Shown piece by piece: positions 8,540 through 15,677 of a stretch of 64,000 bases of DNA. Positions within the stretch are counted from its first letter, which is position 1, and the number at the start of each line of letters is the position of its first letter. The position numbers were made by a program, and so were the translations under genes. The notes under the pieces are model-generated. The model made no database searches and had not been told where the DNA came from. It saw nothing but the letters and a program-made list of their open reading frames with translations. The stretch lies in contig NZ_CP014206.1 of the NCBI RefSeq assembly GCF_001563225.1, forward strand, positions 1,364,001 through 1,428,000, given 5' to 3'. This stretch comes from Pseudodesulfovibrio indicus. Lineage in GTDB: Bacteria > Desulfobacterota > Desulfovibrionia > Desulfovibrionales > Desulfovibrionaceae.

Positions 8540-8845
8540 CTATATTCCCGGACCGAAGGTCCCGTAATGGAGCGCCTGGCTCGACAGGGAGACCATGATC
8601 TGTATGGAGAGATCGCGCAGGACCCAGGCCGAAGCCAGCAGGCAGACGCCGGAAAGGGCCGCCGCAGCCAGGGTGAAGCGCGGGGCCAGCCGGTCGAGCT
8701 CCCCGGCCATGGCCGAACCGTGCAGTGCGGCCACGTCGGCCATGACGCGGTCGCGCCACGCCTGGTCGGGACGCCACCGGGGCCGGGCCTCGTGGCCCTG
8801 GCGCAATATCTCGCGAAAGGATTCGATGATGGTGTTACGCTTCAT
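8540..8845 (-). CDS. Small single-pass membrane protein, probable anti-sigma factor
   Basis: 101 aa. A hydrophilic cytoplasmic N-terminal half (residues 1-55, no zinc-binding HxxxCxxC motif) is followed by a membrane helix (about 57-77, LAAAALSGVCLLASAWVL). Its start overlaps the 3' end of the ECF sigma gene by 11 bp, implying translational coupling. By position and topology it is the likely anti-sigma factor for that sigma factor. The sequence itself matches no anti-sigma family that I can name, so the role is inferred from context. Confidence 0.55.
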   Translation of the reverse strand: MKRNTIIESFREILRQGHEARPRWRPDQAWRDRVMADVAALHGSAMAGELDRLAPRFTLAAAALSGVCLLASAWVLRDLSIQIMVSLSSQALHYGTFGPGI

Positions 8846-9434
8846 GCTCCTCTCCTTGGATGCCGTAGCGTTTGAGAAAGCCCTTGAGCTTCCGTTTCGC
8901 CCGGAAGGCGCGCACCTTGACGTTGGGTACGCTGATGCCGAGCATCTCCGCCGTTTCCCCGGTCGTCCGTTCCTCGATGTAACTCAAGGTCAGGACCATG
9001 CGGTCCAGGGGGGCCAGTCGGGCCAGCACGGCGTTCAGGATCTCCCTGTATTCCCGCTGCCGGACCTGGGTCTCGAACGTCTCCCTGGAGTCCGAGGCCA
9101 GCGCCGTGTCCAGCCAGCGCTGCCCGTCCTCGCTCAAATCGGACACCGGAGCTTCCCTGTTCCGGTACTCCCTTCGCCAGTAATCCTTGCAGCAGCGGAG
9201 GGCGATGGTGGTCAGCCAGTTCCTGAACGGCTTCACCGGACGGTAGGACGGCAATCCCCTGAAGGCGCGGATGAACGCCTCGTGGGCCACCTCGGCCGAC
9301 TGGCCCGCCGGGACATGGGCGGACACCAGCCGGGCCACGTGGGCCTCGTGCCGTTGCAACAGGAGCGCAAAAGCGTCCCGGTCGCCATCGAGCACCCGCT
9401 CGATGACCTGTACGTCTTCCAGTTGTCCGGCCAT
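8835..9434 (-). CDS. ECF-family RNA polymerase sigma factor
   Basis: 199 aa. Region 2 (about residues 10-90) contains HEAFIRAFRGLPSYRP and FRNWLTTIALRCCKDYWRR, the usual ECF core-binding and -10 recognition helices. Region 4 (about 135-190) has LAPLDRMVLTLSYIEERTTG, then GETAEMLGISVPNVKVRAFR, a sigma-70 region 4 helix-turn-helix. It heads a three-gene operon with a small membrane protein and a Spy-like periplasmic protein, and so probably drives an envelope- or metal-stress regulon. The 440 bp upstream (9435-9873) carries no gene that I can support. Confidence 0.9.
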   Translation of the reverse strand: MAGQLEDVQVIERVLDGDRDAFALLLQRHEAHVARLVSAHVPAGQSAEVAHEAFIRAFRGLPSYRPVKPFRNWLTTIALRCCKDYWRREYRNREAPVSDLSEDGQRWLDTALASDSRETFETQVRQREYREILNAVLARLAPLDRMVLTLSYIEERTTGETAEMLGISVPNVKVRAFRAKRKLKGFLKRYGIQGEEHEA

Positions 9435-9873
9435 TCGACCCTTTTACCGTTGTGGAGTCATGCATTCCAACATGCCCCATGGAGCGCCCGGCCACAAGTG
9501 GAGACGTTCCGGTTTTCGTTGCGGGGCCGCACACGGGCGCGGCCCCGCGGAGATCGACCTTGTCCCATGCAGGGCGGGAGACGGTGCCCGAAGCGTTGGG
9601 GCTGACGGGTCGAAAGGACTGCGCCCGGCCCGCGGCGGAGGAGGAAGATTCTCCGTCCGCAGCCTGCGCGAAGGCGGGTCCCGTGTCGATTCCCCCGGAC
9701 CGCTCCTGCGCGTGGAGCGTCCGGGCTCCATTGCTTTTATCGTTCGTCGCGCGCCCGGGGTTACAATGTTTTATCGCGCCGGACCACATCCGTCCGGTTG
9801 CCCTCCGAAAAGCGGTGGGCTAGGCTGGCCGCGCCGTGGGGCATGCCCCCCTCGGCCAACACAAGGAGTACCA

Positions 9874-10035
9874 ATGGCACCGACGTACGTATCGGCCTCG
9901 ATCATGGCCAAGGAAGGGAGCGAAGCATCCCTTGAACGCGAACTGCTCAAGGTCGTCCCCCTGGTCCGGGGCGAGGAGGGGTGTCTGCGCTACGACCTGC
10001 ACCGCTCGGAATACGGGGCCGCCTTCCTCTTCTAT
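9874..10035 (+). pseudogene. 5' half of an antibiotic-biosynthesis-monooxygenase (YgiN-like) gene split by the island
   Basis: The ATG at 9874 has AAGGAG ten bases upstream. The frame reads as the N-terminal half of a small ABM-fold protein: MAPTYVSASIMAKEGSEASL, then an EEGCLRYDLHRSE segment, ending at FLFY (codon 54). The next bases are abruptly AT-rich and the frame stops. The missing remainder is found in the same strand at 35236-35373, beginning EIWESPAHLAAH. Rejoined, the two give about 99 aa, the normal length of this family of dimeric quinol-oxidising or related monooxygenases. The gene is inactivated by insertion. Confidence 0.85.
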
Positions 10036-10451
10036 ACTGGCATATGTGTAAGAACTATGTGTTGAGTATGTATGTAGCTACTTGATTTAATGTATGTATT
10101 TTGGATATTATTGGACTGATTTTCTCATCTCGGTAAGGTTTTTGGTCAAGATCCGCTAAAACTTGGCCCAAAACTTAACAACCGAACAACTTCATATATT
10201 CGCCTCTGATAACCGCCCAAATGACCTAGGACAATTCTATTCATCTAAAATGCCGCGGAGTGGTCCAACAAGACCTAACACCTCAAATCGACTTACGATG
10301 TCCTCTATCTAGAGTGACATGTTGTCTAGATCTTCGGATTGGGCAAAAAATCGATAGAATCAATCTACCGTCATTTTCATTTGCTGCTATTTTTAATTCT
10401 CAAAGGACAACGTCCCTAGAGTGGGGTTGTTTTCGAGTAAATAGGTTGAGT
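10036..10451. other. AT-rich left end of the island, no gene seen
   Basis: About 415 bp of low-GC sequence. One 72-codon open frame here has no ribosome site and no recognisable content. The stretch probably holds the recombinase-binding left end of the island. Confidence 0.5.
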
Positions 10452-10990
10452 AGTGGCCTCGGTTCTTCGGACCACTGAACGGCGATTTAAAGGTGGACAT
10501 GTTTACGAGCTACGCCGCTCTTTCGGTCCAGGCCAGAGGGGGTACCGCCTCTGGCCTGGAGCCATTCTGATATATTCCCATCGGCTTCCTGCCGTCAAAA
10601 GTGAAATGTGGCCGGCGTGTGTTGTAGAAATCAAACCACCAAGCCAAGGTCCGCCTCAGATCGCTTCCCGTTTCCAGCTCCCGCAAATAGATGCATTCGT
10701 ACTTCAGCGAACGCCACGGGCGCTCTACCATGACATTGTCCATCCATCGGCCACGGCCATTCCATAGAGATGCGCACTCCCACTTTCCTGAGCGTCCGTG
10801 TGAATTCGTAGCTGGTAAACTACGACCCTTGATCCGTGTTGAAGATATCCGGCACGCCATAGCGGTTCATAGCTTCCTCCAGGGCTGCCACACAGAAATC
10901 GGCATTCATCGTGTTTGAGAGCCGCCAGGAAAGGACGGCCCGGCTGTACCAGTCCTGAACCGTGACGAGGGACAGGTCACGGCGAAGGCC
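10452..10990 (-). mobile_element. Decayed IS3-family insertion sequence (orfB fragment)
   Basis: On the minus strand the region reads as the C-terminal part of an IS3-type DDE integrase: VQDWYSRAVLSW, then FNTDQGS, then (M)DNVMVERPWRSLKYE, then WWFDFYNTRRPH. The codon after DQGS, normally Gln, is TAG, and a frame change follows before RGRWMDNVM, so it is dead. The N-terminal part with the first catalytic Asp is missing. The terminal segment (10452-10570) contains an inverted-repeat end and a GC-rich palindrome around GGGGGTACC. Related ends recur at 15463, 18398 and 25139. Confidence 0.8.
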
Positions 10991-11308
10991 AATGCTACGG
11001 AACTGCAACGGTATCTGAGTTTTCATTGTGAAAGACTCGGGGCATGATGTCGATGACATGAGAAGAATCTTGTTGCCGCAGAATATTGCCGTTGAAAAGC
11101 TGACGTGATAACAAGATGGCGAAGATTTGAAGAGTTAATAACATTTCCTTTAGTTAGGATAAGACGATCCAAGTGCTATCTATGACTAGAAAGGGGAAGA
11201 TTCTAGCTTCAAAGATTAGAACCCGTGTGGTTTGACAAAGATCGGATTGATAACTGGATAAATGCTCAAGTTGATATTCAACGAAGATAATCAAAGAGGA
11301 TAAGTATA

Positions 11309-12574
11309 TTGAAAGTAGAAAATATTATTCATGATAAATATGGTGACCTCAGTGCACATGATGCAGTCATTATTCATAATAAGAAATGCGCACTGGATTA
11401 TCCCAAAGAGCATACTCCACTTTACATCCATCTAACGGTAACCATGAAGTGTAATGCAGGGTGTAAAGGCTGTATAAACTCTTGTATTACTTTTAACAGC
11501 TCTACGATCAAAAAAAATCATGATAGTGTTCCTGAGCGAGATGCGGCAGCAATCATCCAATTAATTAATAGGGATAATGCTACTGATGTTGCAGTGTGTT
11601 TTTATGGAGGAGAACCTCTTCTTGCTCCACGTTCTATCATAAAAACAATTGAAATCCTTGAGAACAGCAAGCCGTCAAAATGTCACATAAAATATATGCT
11701 TTACACCAATGGAATGAATATTCCTGAAGCCATATCTACACATGATATATTTCTAGATAATATTTGGCTTTACTCTATTTCGATAGATGGCGAGCAAAAG
11801 CAGCATGACAATATCCGGATAGGAACAAATTACAAGCAGATAGTAGACAACTTGCGACAACTCAGAGACAAAAAATGCTCAGCACAAAAACTGATGTGGA
11901 CAACATTAAGAGAAAAGCAGTCTTTAAGAAGTGCTTTCAATTCATTTGTTAGCCTCGAGTCAGAATCTTTGGTTAACCATTTCTTTTGGCATTTTGTTGA
12001 GGAGGATGATCCATTCTGCGACCTTCGATCTTTCTCAAAAGATTACGAGAATGATCTTCACTATATCATGAGGACATACATTGATCGGATGAAAGTTTGC
12101 GGTTCGATTTTGTCAATCTTGCATATAAATGAATTAATTTTATATTTGCTATGCAGGAAAAATCGGGGTTCTTCAGCATGTGGAGTCGAGTTATCCAGAA
12201 ATTACGACATTGTGTCGGGGAATATACAAACATGCGCTGATCTTCCGATGGAATATAGTCTAGGCAGGATAAATGATGATGGGTCCATCAGTATTAATGA
12301 CCAAGACCTATCGCATCTAGTTGAATATAAGAAAGTGTTAAATTGCTATGATTGTGGCATTCATGCCTACTGTGGAGGCAGATGCCCAGTACAAGCAATT
12401 ACAAGTAACGCTGTAAGAGTAAATCAATATTGCCAATTGTTGCGTTTGCATGTTGCAGTTGTTTCTGAGTACATCGATGAAATAAGAGATGTCATGAAGA
12501 TAAAAATGATATCAGTAGATGACATATATAGTGAGTCAGCATACTTCGTTCAATTTACAGATGTAACTCCATAA
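11309..12574 (+). CDS. Radical SAM protein with SPASM-like C-terminus
   Basis: 421 aa. Residues 48-55 hold the radical SAM cluster motif as CNAGCKGC (C-x3-C-x2-C), followed by FYGGEP (98-103) and an LYTNG motif. The C-terminal region has a cysteine set typical of SPASM auxiliary clusters: CADLP, then CYDCGIHAYCGGRCP, then YC. Such enzymes use S-adenosylmethionine and [4Fe-4S] clusters to modify peptides or proteins. The start is TTG at 11309 with AGAGGAT about 9 nt before it. The gene is 19 bp upstream of the triple-fusion gene and is surely co-transcribed. GC content is far below the chromosome. The substrate is unknown; no convincing precursor peptide gene was found next to it. Confidence 0.85.
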   Translation: MKVENIIHDKYGDLSAHDAVIIHNKKCALDYPKEHTPLYIHLTVTMKCNAGCKGCINSCITFNSSTIKKNHDSVPERDAAAIIQLINRDNATDVAVCFYGGEPLLAPRSIIKTIEILENSKPSKCHIKYMLYTNGMNIPEAISTHDIFLDNIWLYSISIDGEQKQHDNIRIGTNYKQIVDNLRQLRDKKCSAQKLMWTTLREKQSLRSAFNSFVSLESESLVNHFFWHFVEEDDPFCDLRSFSKDYENDLHYIMRTYIDRMKVCGSILSILHINELILYLLCRKNRGSSACGVELSRNYDIVSGNIQTCADLPMEYSLGRINDDGSISINDQDLSHLVEYKKVLNCYDCGIHAYCGGRCPVQAITSNAVRVNQYCQLLRLHVAVVSEYIDEIRDVMKIKMISVDDIYSESAYFVQFTDVTP

Positions 12575-12593
12575 TTTATATGCGGTTGATCTC

Positions 12594-15356
12594 ATGCATG
12601 AATATACATTGATTATAGCCGGTTTTGGATCCATTGGGACGGCTTTTTATAGTATGTACTCAGATTATATCAGGAGTTTCTCATGTTGCTATATTGTTGA
12701 TATTAAATTAATGGACTGTAATGATGATTTCGTTAAATTTAAACAGTTGGACATATCAGATGACACAAGCTTCCACCAATTCTTAGAAAGTATCAGCAAA
12801 GACAAAATATTCTTTTTAAATCTAACAGCTGGATTAGATACATATAAAATTAGACAGACTATCAATGAATTTGATTCCATATATATAGATACAGCCTGTA
12901 GTTCAATAAAATATAAGGACGAATATCGATACTCTGAACTAATGCCCTATACATACCAGCAGGTAAATGAGCATGGTAATACATTTTTGATGTGTTGCGG
13001 TTTAAATCCGGGCATCATTGAAATAATGATTCGTTTTGTCATATTCGAGCATTTCAAAGATTCAGAAAAAATTGACATTACGATATTTGAAAGAGATACC
13101 ATCTCTACAGCAAACCAATTTGAAGGGAATGCTCCTGTAAGCTGGTCTGTTGATACTTTGGTTGATGAAGTTGTACTTTCCCCAACGCTTGAGATACACA
13201 ACAATGATCTAATTGAAGCAAGCTCAGCACCAACGCAAATAGGCTATATTTCATGGTTTGGAGAAATTATTCCTGCACGTTTAGTTGGACATGAGGATAT
13301 ATGGAATTTACATGATTTAAAAAATATAAAGGTTAGAAATTGCGTCTATGCATATTCCTTCAGTGATGATGTAATGAATATTTTGTCGGATAAAATGGAA
13401 TGCGCAAAAAATCATCTTTACCTTCCTGATAGCCAACAAGAGCTTTTTGGAAATGATACGATTGTGGTTAAGATTTCAGATGCTGATAGAGGTGTTTCTA
13501 AAGTCTACGGATGGAGCATTGATCATAACGAAACATGGAGAAAATATCATATAAATTCTGTGCAATTCCAGGTAAGTGCTTCAGTCCGCTTTTTCTGTGA
13601 TTTAATCCGTGAATCTTTGATTGAACCAAATAATGGTTGCAATGCCACCCAATTGCCTATTCAAAATTCGCTTTGGGGTAAGTTGCGGCAAAAAATGCAT
13701 GATCTAAGCATTTTTTGGGAAGAAATTCCAAAAGATTCTATATGTCTCGAATCTGAAAGAGTGCTTAAGTCGGATACGGGTATTGATGTCACCATAAAAG
13801 ACAGTGATATTTCTGGAATTGGCGCATACGCTAAGCAAAACATTCAAAAAGGTGCAATAATTACATCTATAGATGGAGAACTTTATAGCACTAAGGAATT
13901 TCTAGATTCATATGATGAAACTAGTGACCGTTTTGTTCAAGTCGGAGTAAACGAATATCTTGGTCCGATGAAAGGGTCCAAGGCACAACAGTCAATAGAT
14001 GAGTTCTTAAACCATTCCTGCGACCCAAACTGTGCTTTTATCTCCTATGAAGATGGTTTTGCTTTCCAAGCAATAAAATATATTGAATTGGGAGAAGAGC
14101 TAACTTGGGATTACTCGACTACGATAAACTATGAAGATAAGCCCGTCCAATGCATGTGTGGCTCAAGTAACTGTAGGAGTCAGATTAGAGCGTTCTGGGA
14201 GTTGCCCGAAAAGGTTAAAGTCTTCTACTTAGAGAGATCTTATGTGCCTAATTATATATTGGAATTATCAAACTACAAACTGACAAAAAATCCACCGCAT
14301 GATTTATATATTAATTTGCACACAACTACTTCTTGTAATTTAAGATGTAAATATTGTTATGAGAAAAGAGGCATAAATAGAACGCCGACATACAGCAAAT
14401 CAGAACTAAAGAACTATTTAGATAAAGTGAATTGCACACATCCAACATTTATTTTTTTTGGAGGTGAGCCACTTTGTAATATCCGATATATCACAGAAAT
14501 TATTGATACTTACACAAGTGAATTTCAAGGAAACGCCTCATTTCAGATTCAAACAAATGGCATTTTGATCAGTAAAATCCCAATTGAAGCTCTTAACCAA
14601 CTGGAAATAATTCACATATCATTTGATGGAACGTGTGATACAATTTCTAACTCCAGAGGAAGTGAAGTCTATCATAAAATTTGTGAATCTATTAATTGGC
14701 TTCAGTCTGTTGGGTATAAAGGTCTCGTTATTGGGCGTGCTACTATTACTGAAGATGGGGATATTGGGAAAGACCTTCTAAGCTTATATGAACATTTTGA
14801 TTACATTCATTTTCAACTTGATAGTCGACTAGATGGATCGGAAAAAGTTTTTCTTTCAAAATTGATAACTGGTTATGAAATACTAATGAACAGGTGGCTT
14901 GAAGATATCGATTCTGGTACTTGCAAAAAAATCATACTACCTTTTTTATCATTAGCTATGATTAGAAAGGAAGGTGTTAAAGAAAAGCATAATTATCTTC
15001 ACTGCCTATCTGGATATAAAGGTATTACTATAGATGTGGATGGCAATATATTCGTATGCCCCGAAGGAGCTGGCGATAACGTCCATGGTGACACTGCAGC
15101 TTGCTCAATGGGAAACATTTATTCCGACTCTTTAACGCCTTCATTGCATCAGCCCGATACAAGATGCTATGTGTGTGATCTATTTGAAGTGTGTCGGGGG
15201 CGTTGTAGATGGAACAGCTATGGAATTTATTGCGATTCAGTCAGATCTTTAGTTAGCATCGTAGATAAATATATTGATACTATCTATCTGTATCATATGA
15301 GTTTTAGCAAAGGAACTTTGGATAAATTGCTGTATTGTTCAGAACCAATACCATGA
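12594..15356 (+). CDS. Triple fusion: homospermidine-synthase-like dehydrogenase + SET methyltransferase + radical SAM/SPASM
   Basis: 920 aa with three enzyme domains. (1) Residues 1-350: Rossmann dehydrogenase with GFGSIG (10-15), YIDTA (97-101) and GLNPGI (136-141), as in homospermidine synthase or saccharopine dehydrogenase. (2) Residues 395-530: SET domain with the pseudoknot motif NHSCDPN (473-479), GEELTWDY (500-507), and a post-SET zinc motif C520/C522/C527; such domains methylate protein lysines with S-adenosylmethionine. (3) Residues 570-905: radical SAM with CNLRCKYC (581-588), GGEP (623-626), and SPASM-type cysteines (804, 822, 858, 861, 867, 871, 880). It is translated right after the stand-alone radical SAM gene. 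All catalytic motifs look intact. The combined function is unknown; all three domains could act on lysine or polyamine-like amines. Confidence 0.88.
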   Translation: MHEYTLIIAGFGSIGTAFYSMYSDYIRSFSCCYIVDIKLMDCNDDFVKFKQLDISDDTSFHQFLESISKDKIFFLNLTAGLDTYKIRQTINEFDSIYIDTACSSIKYKDEYRYSELMPYTYQQVNEHGNTFLMCCGLNPGIIEIMIRFVIFEHFKDSEKIDITIFERDTISTANQFEGNAPVSWSVDTLVDEVVLSPTLEIHNNDLIEASSAPTQIGYISWFGEIIPARLVGHEDIWNLHDLKNIKVRNCVYAYSFSDDVMNILSDKMECAKNHLYLPDSQQELFGNDTIVVKISDADRGVSKVYGWSIDHNETWRKYHINSVQFQVSASVRFFCDLIRESLIEPNNGCNATQLPIQNSLWGKLRQKMHDLSIFWEEIPKDSICLESERVLKSDTGIDVTIKDSDISGIGAYAKQNIQKGAIITSIDGELYSTKEFLDSYDETSDRFVQVGVNEYLGPMKGSKAQQSIDEFLNHSCDPNCAFISYEDGFAFQAIKYIELGEELTWDYSTTINYEDKPVQCMCGSSNCRSQIRAFWELPEKVKVFYLERSYVPNYILELSNYKLTKNPPHDLYINLHTTTSCNLRCKYCYEKRGINRTPTYSKSELKNYLDKVNCTHPTFIFFGGEPLCNIRYITEIIDTYTSEFQGNASFQIQTNGILISKIPIEALNQLEIIHISFDGTCDTISNSRGSEVYHKICESINWLQSVGYKGLVIGRATITEDGDIGKDLLSLYEHFDYIHFQLDSRLDGSEKVFLSKLITGYEILMNRWLEDIDSGTCKKIILPFLSLAMIRKEGVKEKHNYLHCLSGYKGITIDVDGNIFVCPEGAGDNVHGDTAACSMGNIYSDSLTPSLHQPDTRCYVCDLFEVCRGRCRWNSYGIYCDSVRSLVSIVDKYIDTIYLYHMSFSKGTLDKLLYCSEPIP

Positions 15357-15394
15357 TTCGAGGATCATTCCAGTACAGGTAGATTAGTACCCCT

Positions 15395-15415
15395 GCAAAC
15401 GGGTGTGCCGTTTGC
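15395..15415 (+). terminator. Possible terminator after the radical SAM operon
   Basis: GCAAACGG and CCGTTTGC form a perfect 8-bp stem with a GTGTG loop, 38 nt after the stop codon. The following CTCTGGATTTT is only moderately T-rich, so termination is uncertain. Confidence 0.45.
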
Positions 15416-15462
15416 CTCTGGATTTTATCAATTGGTAATGCTTTGCCATTGCATGGCCCGCA

Positions 15463-15632
15463 AGAAGTGGCCTCGGTTCTTCGGACCACCAACAGCGTTT
15501 TGAAGGTGAACAGTTTAGCTACGCTGCTTGGCGGGACCAAGCCAAAGGGGGTACCCCCTCTGGCCTGGACCGGAAGAGCGCTCGTTAACATGTCCACCTT
15601 ATAATCGTCGCTCGGTGGTCCACCCCACTTCT
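15463..15632. mobile_element. MITE-like remnant, 170 bp, with ends matching the IS3-like element
   Basis: It starts AGAAGTGG and ends CCACTTCT, the exact inverse. Just inside, both ends carry GGACCACC and an AAGGTG(G)ACA stretch in opposite orientation. The middle has a palindrome centred on GGGGGTACCCCC. The left half is clearly homologous to 10452-10560. It has no coding capacity and separates the radical SAM cassette from the ATPase cassette. Confidence 0.7.
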
Positions 15633-15677
15633 ACGGGCAGAGGTCTGAACACCTTGTTTCAGTGGCAAAGTTAGAAA

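Noticed and set aside
10260-10478. 72-codon plus-strand frame at the island's left end
   Set aside because: No ribosome site, odd composition, and it runs into the IS remnant.
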